Origin: Allobosea sp.
GTDB taxonomy: Bacteria; Pseudomonadota; Alphaproteobacteria; Rhizobiales; Beijerinckiaceae
DNA length: 64,000 bases
Assembly: GCF_017308075.1 (NCBI RefSeq)
Contig: NZ_JAFKFX010000041.1
Span: 37,260 to 101,259, forward strand
Direction of reading: 5' to 3'
Shown: positions 1-9,295 of the stretch, piece by piece
Layout of the letters: every line of letters begins with the position of its first letter
How positions within the stretch are numbered: position 1 is the stretch's first letter
Position numbers and translations under genes: made by a program
The notes under the pieces: generated by a model
Databases searched by the model: none
What the model was told of the DNA's origin: nothing
What the model saw: the letters and a program-made list of their open reading frames with translations, nothing else

Positions 1-927
1 TTCGAGGTTGTGCGCCGCTTGGTCAAGGCGTCGCGGCCTGCGACTGAGCTGCGTCTCGTCGATCGTTACGATCAGTTCGACGAGGATCCGGATGCCGAGG
101 TGATCGTCTGCTCGCAGTTCCCTTCGCGCTCGCTGCGCGAGGCGGCGCAGAAACCTCGGGCGCGCCTTGTCGTCTTCGCTGCCGACAGCCTGGCTGCCGT
201 CAGCTTCCAGCGGCGCCGGCAGCCGAAACTGGTCGAGGCCTTGCGGACTGTCGGTGCCAGTGCCGCTCTGATCAGTGACTGCCGGCCGCAGAAGCGGGCG
301 CTCTTCCTCGACGCCGCCGGCCTGACCTCGGCCGAGTTGGCGACGCAGCTCATCGCCGATCACATCGATTGCCCCATTCCCGCGGATTTCGCCGAGACAT
401 TGGCTTCCCTCGGGCCGATCCCGACGGAGGACGCGACCGGCTCTTCGCTGACGGAAGCGGATAAGGGGATCATCGCTCTCGTTCTCGACAATGCCACGGC
501 CCATCTGCGTGATGCCGGCGTTCCGCTGAAATCCATTTGGCCGCATCGGGTGTTCTTTTCGGGCGATCGGCCAAACGAAGAGGCTCCGCTCGTGGTGGAT
601 GCCACAGGGGGTTCGCGGGTCCTGTATTACGGCCCGTATTTCCATCTTTCCGAAGGACGCTGGCGCGCCAAGCTCACGGTGGGCTTCACCAAGGAAGCGG
701 CAGGATTGCCGTTCAAGATCTCCGCCTTCGGGCCGGAGCTGCTGGGAGAGGCCCGCCTGAGGCCGCGCCAGGAAGGGATTTTTTCAGCGCAGTTCAGTTT
801 TCTGGTCTCCGAGCCGGAACGTCCGGTCGAGTTCCATATCCGCACCGAGGAAGGCGCCATCGAAGGACGGGTCGCACTGGCGCAGGCGGAACTCTCCCAT
901 CTCGGCGACAAGCGCCCGGCGGATTGA
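1..927 (+). CDS. Unrecognised protein, 5'-truncated by the window edge
   Basis: The reading frame is open from base 1, so the true start is probably outside the window; the first in-frame start inside is a GTG at 10. About 305 residues are visible. No signal peptide, membrane segment or known catalytic motif can be seen. The last third (around residues 195-295) is rich in aromatic and beta-prone stretches, such as VLYYGPYFHLSEGRW, which looks like a carbohydrate- or ligand-binding beta-sandwich of the kind attached to exopolysaccharide proteins; that is inference from pattern only. The gene ends at a TGA and converges with the RpiR gene 53 bases downstream. I do not recognise the family and assign no function. 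Confidence 0.7.
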   Translation, partial: FEVVRRLVKASRPATELRLVDRYDQFDEDPDAEVIVCSQFPSRSLREAAQKPRARLVVFAADSLAAVSFQRRRQPKLVEALRTVGASAALISDCRPQKRALFLDAAGLTSAELATQLIADHIDCPIPADFAETLASLGPIPTEDATGSSLTEADKGIIALVLDNATAHLRDAGVPLKSIWPHRVFFSGDRPNEEAPLVVDATGGSRVLYYGPYFHLSEGRWRAKLTVGFTKEAAGLPFKISAFGPELLGEARLRPRQEGIFSAQFSFLVSEPERPVEFHIRTEEGAIEGRVALAQAELSHLGDKRPAD

Positions 928-979
928 TTCCGGCGGAGCGTGCCAGGAAGCTAAGGCGCTGGCGCTCGAAACGGATACG

Positions 980-1852
980 CTAATAGTGGAACGTCCAGAG
1001 CAGGCTTTCGCTCAGGCCCTTCAGCGCCTCGACGGCGTCGGGCCGCTCGCGCGCCAGGGTCGCGATCAGCGCGTCGGCCACGGCGAAGGCCGCGGTTGGC
1101 GAGTTCGGCAGGAAGCTGTTGCGGGCCGGGGCGAAGAGCGTCATGTCGGCCAGCGGCACCAAGGGCGATGACGGTCCGTCGGTGAGGGCGAGCAGCACGG
1201 CGTTGCGTTTCTTGGCGAATCTGGCGAGCTCGAGCGTCGCGCGCGAATAGCGCGGCAGCGAGATCGCGATGACGGCATCCTCAGGCCCGGCCGAGAGCAT
1301 GTGGCGCACGGCGCGCTCCGGCCCGCCGCGCGAGGAGGCGAAGACCACGTCGGCGTCGAGATAGAGCGCCAGCCCGTCCTCGAGGAAGGCGCCGACATGA
1401 TGGCTTGCGCCGGAGCCGACGATGAAGATTCGGCGCGCCTTCAGCAGAAGGGCGATGGCGCGGTTGACGGTCTCCTCTTCCAGCGTCGCGATCGCCTCGT
1501 CGAGATTGGCGGCCTCGCCCTTCAGCGTCGTCGCCATGGTGGCGAAGACCGAGCCGGCTGCCGCGCGCGCATCGGCGAGGCCTTCGACCGGCGCGAGAGC
1601 GACCTTCAGTGCCGTCGACAATGCGGCGCGGAAATCGCCGTAATTGCGATAGCCCAGGGCCCGGACGAAGCGGGTGACCGTCGCGGTCGAGGTGCCGCTC
1701 TTTTCGGCCAGGCCCTCGATCGTCACCGTCGCGGAATCGAGCGGGCTCTGCAGCACGAAATCCGCCGCCTTGCGATGGCCCTCGCTGAGCGAGGGGTAGA
1801 TCCGGGCAATGCGGTTGGCGAGGTCCGTCGTCGGCTTCAGGGCGCGTGACAT
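980..1852 (-). CDS. RpiR/MurR-family transcriptional regulator (HTH + SIS)
   Basis: A protein of 290 residues. Residues about 11-80 form the RpiR helix-turn-helix (EKSGTSTATVTRFVRALGY is the recognition region) and residues 130-260 form an SIS sugar-isomerase-type ligand domain (FIVGSGASHH; ISLPRYSRATLELA). Family members usually sense phosphorylated sugars or related acids and control the adjacent catabolic genes. The ATG at 1852 is chosen; the frame stays open to 1918 but those residues do not resemble the family. It is divergent from the ABC importer operon starting at 1951, with an inverted repeat between them that is a plausible operator, so it probably controls that operon and itself. 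Confidence 0.9.
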   Translation of the reverse strand: MSRALKPTTDLANRIARIYPSLSEGHRKAADFVLQSPLDSATVTIEGLAEKSGTSTATVTRFVRALGYRNYGDFRAALSTALKVALAPVEGLADARAAAGSVFATMATTLKGEAANLDEAIATLEEETVNRAIALLLKARRIFIVGSGASHHVGAFLEDGLALYLDADVVFASSRGGPERAVRHMLSAGPEDAVIAISLPRYSRATLELARFAKKRNAVLLALTDGPSSPLVPLADMTLFAPARNSFLPNSPTAAFAVADALIATLARERPDAVEALKGLSESLLWTFHY

Positions 1853-1879
1853 GGCTTTTCCGCTGATTGACGTCGGATC

Positions 1880-1907
1880 ATTTTCATGTTTGCTACCGCG
1901 TGAAAAT
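1880..1907. promoter_or_regulatory. Inverted repeat, candidate RpiR operator
   Basis: Perfect 7-base arms ATTTTCA (1880-1886) and TGAAAAT (1901-1907) are separated by 14 bases in the 98-base gap between the divergent rpiR-type gene and the ABC importer operon. RpiR proteins commonly bind TGAAA/TTTCA-type dyads, so autoregulation and control of the importer are inferred. The region is also locally AT-rich. Confidence 0.5.
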
Positions 1908-1950
1908 AAAACTGTCAAAAACGCTCACCTATGGGAACGGAGAAGGACCG

Positions 1951-3561
1951 ATGCGGCAGCGCGCACTGATGACCATCCTGCTCGGCGCAAGCATGCTGAG
2001 CGCGCCCGCCATGGCGCAGACCCTGCGCGTCGCGCTTTCCTCGGAGCCGACCGCGGTCGATCCGCATTATCACGACCTCACCCCCAATAATGCGCTCGCC
2101 CTGCACATCTTCGACCATCTCGTGCTCCAGGACGAGAAGCAGGCGCTGAAGCCCGGCCTCGCCACCGCCTGGGAGAATGACGGCAAGAACCGCTGGACCT
2201 TCAAGCTCCGCCAGGGCGTCAAGTTCTCGAACGGCCAGCCCTTCGGCGCGCAGGACGTGGTCTTCACCTTCTGCCGCACCCTGAAGAACGAGACCAAGGT
2301 CTCCGGTTCCTTCGCCGACATCACCGGCAATTTCGCCAAGGTCGAGATCCCCGACGCCAGCACGCTGGTGATCGAGACCAAGACGCCGGAGCCGCTGCTG
2401 CCGACCCTGCTCTCGGGCCTGCCGATCCTCTCCGCCTCGATCGTCCAGCACGGCGATATCACCTATGACGTCGAGAAGAATTGCGGCGTCACCGGTCCCT
2501 GGCCGACCGTCAACAACTTCAACGACGGCTCGATGGCGATCGGCACCGGGCCCTACAAGCTGAAGTCCTATGTCCGAGGCTCGGCGATCGAGCTCGAGCG
2601 CAACCCCAATTACTGGGGTGCGGCCGAGCCCTGGGAGAGCGTGCGCTTCCTGCCGGTGACCAATGCCGGCCCGCGCCTCGCCGGCCTGCTCGCAGGCGAT
2701 TATGACGTGATCGAAAGCCCGGCGGCGCGCGACCTCAACCGCATCAAGGGCGACAAGCGCTTCAGCCATGTCATCACGCCCTCGACCCGCATCATCTATT
2801 TCCAGCTCGACGTCGCCCGCGACGACAGCCCCTTCGTCAAGTCGCCCGACGGCAAGAACCCGCTGAAGGATGCTCGTGTGCGCAAGGCGATGTCGATCGC
2901 CATCGACCGTGACGCGATCGCCAAGCGCATCATGGACGGCGCCGCCGAGCCGGCCTACCAGTTCCTGCCGACCGGCATGTTCGGCACGCTGGCGAACCCG
3001 GCGAAGATCCCCTACGACCCCGCCGCGGCCAAGAAGCTGCTCGCCGAGGCCGGCTATCCCAACGGCTTCCAGCTGACATTGTCGGCGACCAATGACCGCT
3101 ACATCAACGACAGCCAGATCACCCAGGCGGTCGCCCAGTACCTGACCCAGATCGGCATCAAGGCCGAGGTCGACGCGATGACCCGCGCGATCTATTTCCC
3201 GCGCCGCGCCAAGAAGGAATTCAGCGTCGCGATCGGTGGCTGGGGCTCGAACACCGGCGAGGCCTCGTCCTTCCTGCGGCAGTGGCCGCCGACTCCGAAC
3301 GAGGACAAGACGATCGGCGGCTCGAACTATGGCGGCTACAAGAACGACGAATACGACAAGGTGATCCGCGCCGCGATCTCGACGCTCGACGACAAGAAGC
3401 GCGAGGAACTGCTGCAGCAGGCGATGACCATCGTCCTCGCCGACGGCGCCTTCATCCCGCTGCACTTCGAGAGCGGCATCTGGGCGGGCAAGGCCGATCT
3501 CAAGATCACCGGTCGCGCCGACCAGTTCACCCTCGCCATGTCGGTGAAGCCGGCGAAGTGA
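1951..3561 (+). CDS. ABC transporter substrate-binding protein, peptide/opine family (SBP_bac_5)
   Basis: This periplasmic binding protein of 536 residues has a Sec signal peptide with cleavage probably after AMA at residue 22. The body is typical of the DppA/OppA family, with TLRVALSSEPTAVDP at the mature N-terminus and a large SBP_bac_5 domain to the end. The ATG at 1951 is chosen because GGAGAAGGA lies just upstream and the signal peptide begins there. It is the first gene of a six-gene operon with two permeases, two ATPases and a hydrolase. The family carries peptides, nickel, glycosides and opines, so the substrate cannot be read from sequence; the RpiR regulator next door hints at a sugar-like or sugar-acid-linked compound. 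Confidence 0.93.
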   Translation: MRQRALMTILLGASMLSAPAMAQTLRVALSSEPTAVDPHYHDLTPNNALALHIFDHLVLQDEKQALKPGLATAWENDGKNRWTFKLRQGVKFSNGQPFGAQDVVFTFCRTLKNETKVSGSFADITGNFAKVEIPDASTLVIETKTPEPLLPTLLSGLPILSASIVQHGDITYDVEKNCGVTGPWPTVNNFNDGSMAIGTGPYKLKSYVRGSAIELERNPNYWGAAEPWESVRFLPVTNAGPRLAGLLAGDYDVIESPAARDLNRIKGDKRFSHVITPSTRIIYFQLDVARDDSPFVKSPDGKNPLKDARVRKAMSIAIDRDAIAKRIMDGAAEPAYQFLPTGMFGTLANPAKIPYDPAAAKKLLAEAGYPNGFQLTLSATNDRYINDSQITQAVAQYLTQIGIKAEVDAMTRAIYFPRRAKKEFSVAIGGWGSNTGEASSFLRQWPPTPNEDKTIGGSNYGGYKNDEYDKVIRAAISTLDDKKREELLQQAMTIVLADGAFIPLHFESGIWAGKADLKITGRADQFTLAMSVKPAK

Positions 3562-3597
3562 GCCGCGCTTAGCCCGCTGGCGACAGCAAGCAACATC

Positions 3598-3637
3598 GTC
3601 ATTCCGGGCCTGCGCCCAGCGCCGAGCCCGGAATGAC
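3598..3637. repeat. REP-like palindrome between binding-protein and permease genes
   Basis: Perfect 12-base arms, GTCATTCCGGGC (3598-3609) and GCCCGGAATGAC (3626-3637), enclose 16 bases. CATTCCGGG...CCCGGAATG hairpins are common intergenic repeats in related genomes. Its position directly after a binding-protein gene and before the permease gene recalls the REP elements that stabilise upstream mRNA in other ABC operons, for example between malE and malF. Confidence 0.75.
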
Positions 3638-3661
3638 CTTTCGAACGGTCGAGTATTCCAG

Positions 3662-4639
3662 ATGACCGCCTATGTCCTGCAACGGCTGATCCAGAGCGTG
3701 CTCGTGCTGCTCGCGGTCTCGGTCGTGGTCTTCTTCGCCGTCTACGGCATCGGCGACCCGATCGAGCTTCTGGTCTCGCCGCAGGTCAGCGATGCCGAGC
3801 GGCAGGCGCTGATCCGGCGCCTCGGGCTCGACCTGCCGGTCTGGCAGCAATACCTGACCTTCATGGGCAATGCGCTGAAGGGCGATCTCGGCCGCTCCTT
3901 CGTGCATGGCGTGCCGGCGGTGCAGCTCATCCTGGCCCGCCTGCCGGCGACCTTCGAGCTCGTGCTGCTGGCGATGACACTGGCACTCGTCTTCGGCATC
4001 CCGCTCGGACTGATGGCGGGGCTCAACCCGGACAGCCGCCGCGCCCGCATCGTCATGGCCGGCACGGTGCTCGGCTTCTCGCTGCCGAGCTTCTGGAAGG
4101 GCATGATGCTGATCCTGCTCTTCGCCGTGCTGCTCGGCTGGCTGCCGACGGCAGGCCGAGGCGAGACGGTCTCGGTCCTCGGCGTCCAGACCAGCCTGCT
4201 GACCCTGGACGGGCTGCAGCACATCGCCCTGCCGGCGCTCAATCTCGCCATCCCCAATCTCGCGCTGATCGTGCGGCTCGTCGCCGCCGGCACCACCGAA
4301 ACGATGACCCAGGACTATGTGAAATATGCTCGCGCCAAGGGGGTGCGGCCGCGCCGCATCGTCAACCGGCATGTGCTGCGCAACATCCTGATCCCCGTGG
4401 TCACCGTGGTCGGCGTCGAGTTCGGCAGCCTCGTGGCCTTTTCGACCATCACCGAGACGGTCTTCGCCTGGCCGGGCATGGGCAAGCTGCTGATCGACTC
4501 GGTCTACCAGCTCGATCGTCCGGTGGTCGTCGCCTATGTCCTGCTCGCGACCCTGCTCTTCGTCACCGTCAATTTCATCGTCGACGTGCTCTATGCCGCG
4601 CTCGACCCGCGGGTGAAGCTCGCCGGAGAACAGGCATGA
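3662..4639 (+). CDS. ABC transporter permease, DppB type
   Basis: An inner-membrane permease of 325 residues with an N-terminal membrane helix (residues about 10-30), an external loop, and five further helices. The cytoplasmic EAA loop is visible as DYVKYARAKGVRPRRI near residue 220, which docks the ATPase subunits. The length and layout match DppB/OppB. The gene follows the REP-like hairpin 24 bases downstream and overlaps the next permease by four bases, so translation of the two is probably coupled. With the 4636 gene it should form the heterodimeric channel of the importer. Confidence 0.93.
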   Translation: MTAYVLQRLIQSVLVLLAVSVVVFFAVYGIGDPIELLVSPQVSDAERQALIRRLGLDLPVWQQYLTFMGNALKGDLGRSFVHGVPAVQLILARLPATFELVLLAMTLALVFGIPLGLMAGLNPDSRRARIVMAGTVLGFSLPSFWKGMMLILLFAVLLGWLPTAGRGETVSVLGVQTSLLTLDGLQHIALPALNLAIPNLALIVRLVAAGTTETMTQDYVKYARAKGVRPRRIVNRHVLRNILIPVVTVVGVEFGSLVAFSTITETVFAWPGMGKLLIDSVYQLDRPVVVAYVLLATLLFVTVNFIVDVLYAALDPRVKLAGEQA

Positions 4640-5544
4640 GCATGGACGCTTCCCGCCTCGCCGGGCCGGCCAAGGCCGACACGCCCCTGCGCGAGAAGGT
4701 GCTGCGCCGGCTGCGCAACCGCCCGACGACCCGCGGCGCCATGATCCTGCTCGGCATCATGGTGGTGCTCGCCCTGTTCGCACCGGTGATCGCGCCGCAG
4801 AACCCGCATGATCTCGGCTCGCTCAGCGTGATGGACAACAGGCTCGCGCCCGGTGAGCAGGGCATGAGCGGCTTCACCTTCTGGCTCGGCAGCGACGCGC
4901 AGGGACGCGACATGCTGAGCGCCATCCTCTATGGGCTGCGCACCAGCCTGCTCGTCGGCCTCGCCTCGACGATCGGCGCGCTCGCCATCGGCATCATGGC
5001 CGGGCTCGCCGCGGCGCAGTTCGGCGGCACCATCGACGCCCTCATCATGCGCATCGTCGACTTCATGCTCGGCTTCCCCTCGATCCTGGTCGCGCTCGTG
5101 CTGCTGGCCTCGATCGGCCGCGGCGTCGACAAGGTCATCCTCGCCATCGTGCTGGTGCAATGGGCGCAATATGCCCGGCTGATGCGGGCTGCGGCCATGG
5201 TCGAGCGCCGCAAGGAATATATCGAGGCGGCGGTGAATTTCGGCCTGCCGACCCGCCACATCATGCTGGCCCATCTCTTGCCGAACTCGGTCGGCTCGGT
5301 GCTGGTCGTCGCCTCGATCAGCATCGCCTCGGCGATCACGCTGGAGGCGACGCTTTCATTCCTCGGCGTCGGCGTACCGGTGACGCAGCCCTCGCTCGGC
5401 CTGCTGATCGCCAACGGCTTCGAGTTCCTGCTCTCCGGCGAGTACTGGATCGCCGTTTTCCCCGGCATCGCGCTGGTGCTTTTGATCATGTCCCTCAATC
5501 TCGTCGGCGATCGTCTGCGCCGCAGCTTCAACGTGCGCGCATGA
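4636..5544 (+). CDS. ABC transporter permease, DppC type
   Basis: This permease of 302 residues has a charged cytoplasmic N-terminus (residues 1-33), a first membrane helix at about 34-54, and the binding-protein-dependent transport domain from about residue 95. The EAA loop reads ERRKEYIEAAVNFGLP near residue 195. The DppC/OppC N-terminal extension is present. ATGA overlap at 4636 joins it to the dppB-type gene and another ATGA overlap at 5541 joins it to the ATPase gene, indicating a tightly coupled operon. Confidence 0.93.
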   Translation: MSMDASRLAGPAKADTPLREKVLRRLRNRPTTRGAMILLGIMVVLALFAPVIAPQNPHDLGSLSVMDNRLAPGEQGMSGFTFWLGSDAQGRDMLSAILYGLRTSLLVGLASTIGALAIGIMAGLAAAQFGGTIDALIMRIVDFMLGFPSILVALVLLASIGRGVDKVILAIVLVQWAQYARLMRAAAMVERRKEYIEAAVNFGLPTRHIMLAHLLPNSVGSVLVVASISIASAITLEATLSFLGVGVPVTQPSLGLLIANGFEFLLSGEYWIAVFPGIALVLLIMSLNLVGDRLRRSFNVRA

Positions 5545-6524
5545 CCGACGCTCCCCTCCTTTCCGTGCGCGGTCTCAAGACCGTGTTCCATGCGCAGGAC
5601 GGCGCCTGGCCGGCGGTCGACGGCGTCGATTTCAGCGTCGCCAAGGGCGAGGTGCTCGGCCTCGTCGGCGAATCCGGCTCGGGCAAGTCGGTGACCGGCT
5701 TCTCGCTGGTGCAGCTGATCGACCCGCCGGGCGAGGTCGTCGCCGGCGAGGTCATGTTCGACGGCACCGATCTGCGCGCCGCCTCCCAGGAGCAGCTGCG
5801 CCAACTCCGCGGCGACCGGATCGCGATGATCTTCCAGGACCCGCTGATGACCCTGAACCCGGTGCTCAGCATCGGCGAGCAGATGGCGGAGGCGATCCTC
5901 GAACACCGCGCCTGCAGTCGTGAGGAAGCGCTCGCCAAGGCGGCCAAGGCGCTGGCGCGGGTCGGCATCTCGTCGCCCGAGGCCCGTCTCAAGCAGTATC
6001 CGCACGAATTCTCCGGCGGCATGCGCCAACGCGTCGCGATCGCGACCGCGCTGCTGAACGACCCCGATCTGATCATCGCCGACGAGCCGACCACCGCGCT
6101 CGACGTCACCATCCAGGCGCAGATCCTCTACGAGGTGCAGAAGCTCTCGCGCGAAAGCGGCGCCGCCGTGATCTGGATCACCCACGACCTCGCCGTCGTC
6201 GCCGAGCTCGCCGACCGCGTGGCGGTGATGTATGCTGGCCGCATCGTCGAGATCGGCGATGTCGAGACCGTGCTCGACCGGCCGCGCCACCCCTACACGC
6301 TCGGCCTGCTTAACTCCTCGGCTGCGATGGTCGAGCCCGGCGAGCGTCTGCACCAGATCGACGGCATGGCGCCGCGCATCGACTCGCGCCCCTCCGGCTG
6401 TCCGTTCCGGCCGCGCTGCGAGCGGGCTTTGCCCGTCTGCGCCGAAAGCGATCCGCAGCCACAGGCCCATGACGGCCGCACGCTGCGCTGCCACAACCCC
6501 GTACCTGACCGGGTAGCGGCATGA
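5541..6524 (+). CDS. ABC transporter ATP-binding protein, DppD type
   Basis: This cytoplasmic ATPase of 327 residues has Walker A GESGSGKS at residues 43-50, signature FSGGMRQRV, Walker [13 protein letters not shown] and switch histidine WITHDLA. The C-terminal oligopeptide-transporter extension carries the cysteine-rich segment [15 protein letters not shown], which in some relatives binds an iron-sulfur cluster. The ATG at 5541 overlaps the stop of the dppC-type gene; longer in-frame extension upstream would run through that gene and is rejected. It pairs with the following DppF-type ATPase. Confidence 0.93.
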   Translation: MTDAPLLSVRGLKTVFHAQDGAWPAVDGVDFSVAKGEVLGLVGESGSGKSVTGFSLVQLIDPPGEVVAGEVMFDGTDLRAASQEQLRQLRGDRIAMIFQDPLMTLNPVLSIGEQMAEAILEHRACSREEALAKAAKALARVGISSPEARLKQYPHEFSGGMRQRVAIATALLNDPDLIIADEPTTALDVTIQAQILYEVQKLSRESGAAVIWITHDLAVVAELADRVAVMYAGRIVEIGDVETVLDRPRHPYTLGLLNSSAAMVEPGERLHQIDGMAPRIDSRPSGCPFRPRCERALPVCAESDPQPQAHDGRTLRCHNPVPDRVAA

Positions 6525-7528
6525 GCGAGACCCTTTTCGAGCTGCGCGGCGTCCGCAAGTATTTCCGCGGCAAGGCCAACATCGCCGAGCGCATCCTGAC
6601 GGCGATCGGCCGGCATGCGCCGCCCTCGACCCTGAAGGCGGTCGACGGTGTCGATCTCAGCGTCAGGAAGGGCGAGGTGCTCGGCCTCGTCGGCGAATCC
6701 GGTTGCGGAAAGTCGACCCTGGCGCGCATCGCCACCGGCATCCTGCCGCCGACCGAAGGCGAGGTTTTCTACAAGGGCCGCTCGGCCGCGGTGCTGAAGG
6801 GCAAGGACCGGCTCGATTATCTGCTCAAGGTGCAGATGATCTTCCAGGACCCTTATGCCTCACTCGACCCGCGCATGCGCGTGAACCGCATCGTCGGCGA
6901 GGCGCTTTCGGTCCACAAGCTCGTGCCGAAGGCCGAGCTCGACGGCGCGGTAAACCGGGCGCTCAGCGAGGTCGGGCTCGATCTCGCCTATCGCGAACGC
7001 TATCCGCACCAGTTCTCCGGCGGCCAGCGCCAGCGTATCGGCATCGCCCGGGCGCTCGCGGTGAAGCCCGAATTCCTGGTCTGCGACGAGCCGGTCTCGG
7101 CGCTCGACGTCTCGATCCAGGCGCAGGTGATCAACCTGTTCATGGATGTGCGCGAGCGGCACGGGCTGACCTATCTCTTCGTCAGCCATGATCTCGGCCT
7201 GGTCCGCCATATCAGCGACCGGGTCGCGATCATGTATCTCGGCCGCATCGTCGAGATCGGCAGCGCGACCGCGATTTTCGCCGAGCCGGCGCACCCCTAC
7301 AGCGCGGCGCTGATCAAGGCGATTCCCTCCGCAGAACGCCGCAAGAGCAGCTTCCAGCCGCTGAAGGGCGAACTGCCCTCGCCGCTTTCGCCGCCCTCGG
7401 GCTGTCCCTTCCACCCGCGCTGCGAGCACGCCATGGCGGTCTGCCGCGAGGTCCGTCCGGAACTCGCCGAGATTGCCCCAGGTCGCAGCGCCGCCTGCCA
7501 CCTGCACACGACACCGAAGGCCGCATGA
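6521..7528 (+). CDS. ABC transporter ATP-binding protein, DppF type
   Basis: The second ATPase of the importer has 335 residues, with Walker A GESGCGKS at 58-65, signature FSGGQRQRI, Walker [12 protein letters not shown] and VSHDLGLV. Like DppF/OppF it has a C-terminal extension with the cysteine motif [15 protein letters not shown]. It overlaps the DppD-type gene and the downstream hydrolase gene by four bases each. The importer thus has all five expected subunits (one binding protein, two permeases, two ATPases). Confidence 0.93.
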   Translation: MSETLFELRGVRKYFRGKANIAERILTAIGRHAPPSTLKAVDGVDLSVRKGEVLGLVGESGCGKSTLARIATGILPPTEGEVFYKGRSAAVLKGKDRLDYLLKVQMIFQDPYASLDPRMRVNRIVGEALSVHKLVPKAELDGAVNRALSEVGLDLAYRERYPHQFSGGQRQRIGIARALAVKPEFLVCDEPVSALDVSIQAQVINLFMDVRERHGLTYLFVSHDLGLVRHISDRVAIMYLGRIVEIGSATAIFAEPAHPYSAALIKAIPSAERRKSSFQPLKGELPSPLSPPSGCPFHPRCEHAMAVCREVRPELAEIAPGRSAACHLHTTPKAA

Positions 7529-8397
7529 CTACGCTCACGCTCGATCCGCCGCAGGGGCGCAGCACCCTGCCATTCACCGATGCGCGCCATCCGCAGCGGC
7601 CGCTGGAGGTCAATCTCTATCGCCCGGCCGCGCACGGCCCGGATGACGAGGTCGTCTTCGTCCAGCACGGCATGCTGCGCAATGGCGACGAGTATCGCGA
7701 TTTCTGGATCGAGGCAGCCGAGAAGCATAATCTGCTGATCGTCGCTCCGACCTTCGGCAATGCGCATTTCCCGCAGCCCGAGAGCTATAATAACGGCCTC
7801 GTCGTCGGCGAGGACGGCGTGGTCGCCGCGCAGGACGACTGGCTCTATGCGGTGCCCGGGCGCGTTCTGGCGGCCCTGCGCCAGGCCGGCGTCACCCGGC
7901 GCGACAAGGTGAGGCTGTTCGGCCATTCCGCCGGTGGCCAGTTCGCCCACCGCCTGCTGGCGACGCAGGCCGAAACGCCGTTCTCGGTCGTCTTCGCCGC
8001 CAATTCCGGCTGGTACACGCTGCCGACGCTGGAGCGGCGCTTTCCGGAAGGATTAGGCGGGCTCGGCTTCGGTGAGGCGGAGCTGGCGCGCTGGCTCGCC
8101 CTGCCGATGGTGATCTTCGCCGGCGATCAGGACATCGTGACGGGCGATCCCAGCCTGCCTTCCCAGTCCGAGGCGCTGGCCCAGGGGCCGATGCGCTATG
8201 CCCGCGCCCATTTCATGCTCGACTTCGCCAGCAAGGAAGCCGCCCGGCTCGGCCTGACCTGCAACTGGTCGCTGCTTACCGTGCCGGGCATCGGCCATGA
8301 CGGGGCGGCGATGTCGCGCGCCGCGGCCGCCTATTGGTATGAGGGGCGGATTCCCTCGGTCGAGGAATTGAAGCCGGAGGCGATGGCGGTCGCCTGA
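7525..8397 (+). CDS. Alpha/beta hydrolase linked to the ABC importer
   Basis: A cytoplasmic hydrolase of 290 residues with no signal peptide. The nucleophile elbow GHSAGG places the catalytic serine at residue 135; the acid is probably in FAGDQD and the histidine in GIGHDG near residue 255. The N-terminal VQHGM strand supplies the oxyanion region. Its start overlaps the end of the ATPase gene, so it is translationally coupled to the importer and likely acts on the imported compound, for example by cleaving an ester. The family also includes dienelactone hydrolases and PHB-depolymerase-like enzymes; the substrate is unknown. Confidence 0.85.
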   Translation: MTTLTLDPPQGRSTLPFTDARHPQRPLEVNLYRPAAHGPDDEVVFVQHGMLRNGDEYRDFWIEAAEKHNLLIVAPTFGNAHFPQPESYNNGLVVGEDGVVAAQDDWLYAVPGRVLAALRQAGVTRRDKVRLFGHSAGGQFAHRLLATQAETPFSVVFAANSGWYTLPTLERRFPEGLGGLGFGEAELARWLALPMVIFAGDQDIVTGDPSLPSQSEALAQGPMRYARAHFMLDFASKEAARLGLTCNWSLLTVPGIGHDGAAMSRAAAAYWYEGRIPSVEELKPEAMAVA

Positions 8398-8467
8398 CCT
8401 GCGACCGAGCCCGGCCCGTTCCGCCGCACTGCAGCCAGCTATGGCGGCTGCGATCGGTGCGTGACGT

Positions 8468-9295
8468 TCAGGTGATCCGGCGCACGCTTGCGCGGATCTC
8501 CTCCGGTTCGAACAGGCGCTTCCAGTCCGGCTTCAGGATGGTGTCCTTGCCGAAGACGATCGCCTTGTTGCAGGCGTCGGAGAACACGCCCTGAACCTCG
8601 CCGAAGGTCACGGCGGCGAGGATGTTCATGTGGCCGAGCAGGAAGTCGCGGGCCGCCTCGCGCGGCACGCCGCGCGCGATCGCCTCCTCCATCGCCTCGC
8701 GCATGGCGTCGAGCAGCGTGGCGCAGACCGTTTCCGACAGGCCGGGCTCGAGGATCGCGATCTGCTCGACCGTGACCCGGTGCGAGCGCATCACCGGCGC
8801 CCAGATCGTGCGGGCCACCTCCTCGCCGAGGGCATAATGCTCCTCCGGCCCCTGCATCAGCGCGTTGACGATGTGCTGCTTGGCGGCGATGCCGCCGAAA
8901 TGATCGGCCTTGGCCGCCGGGTCGGTCTCGTCGTTGAAGATCGGCGGATGGCAGGGATGGGTGATGAAATAGGTGATGTCGGCCCGTTCGGGCAGATGTC
9001 CGGCATGCGGCGCGGCGGCGTCGAGAATCACGACGATGCTGCCCGCGGCGAGCTTCGGCAGCAGATCCTTGGCGACTGCGCCGACATGGGTGTCCGGAAC
9101 CGCCAGGATCACCACCTCGGCGCCGGCGATCGCCTCCTCGGCCGGCACGCAGTCGACGCCATGGGCGTCCTTCACGCGCTGCTGCCCGGCGGGGCTGACC
9201 TCGACATGGCGGGTCTGGAAGCGTGAGCCGGCGAGGTTGCGGCCGAGGCGCATCCCCATCTTCCCGCCGGCGCCGAAGAGCGCAACCGTGGTCAT
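8468..9295 (-). CDS. NAD-binding dehydrogenase with PGDH_C domain (ApnO-like)
   Basis: A protein of 275 residues with an N-terminal Rossmann fold (LFGAGGKMG at residues 6-14; VVILAVPDTHVG) and a C-terminal helical domain of the 6-phosphogluconate-dehydrogenase-like PGDH_C type. This architecture matches D-apionate oxidoisomerase (ApnO) and relatives, which act on branched or unusual sugar acids. The start is supported by GGGGAGTGAGGA just upstream. It converges with the importer operon and is transcribed from its own promoter, in a gap with an 18-base near-palindrome. Function in apionate metabolism is only a family-level suggestion, but an RpiR regulator and importer next door fit a sugar-acid pathway. 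Confidence 0.75.
   Translation of the reverse strand: MTTVALFGAGGKMGMRLGRNLAGSRFQTRHVEVSPAGQQRVKDAHGVDCVPAEEAIAGAEVVILAVPDTHVGAVAKDLLPKLAAGSIVVILDAAAPHAGHLPERADITYFITHPCHPPIFNDETDPAAKADHFGGIAAKQHIVNALMQGPEEHYALGEEVARTIWAPVMRSHRVTVEQIAILEPGLSETVCATLLDAMREAMEEAIARGVPREAARDFLLGHMNILAAVTFGEVQGVFSDACNKAIVFGKDTILKPDWKRLFEPEEIRASVRRIT

Noticed and set aside
8431-8451. Hairpin GCAGCC...GGCTGC between convergent genes
   Set aside because: The stem is only six pairs with a nine-base loop and no T-run, so I do not call it a terminator.
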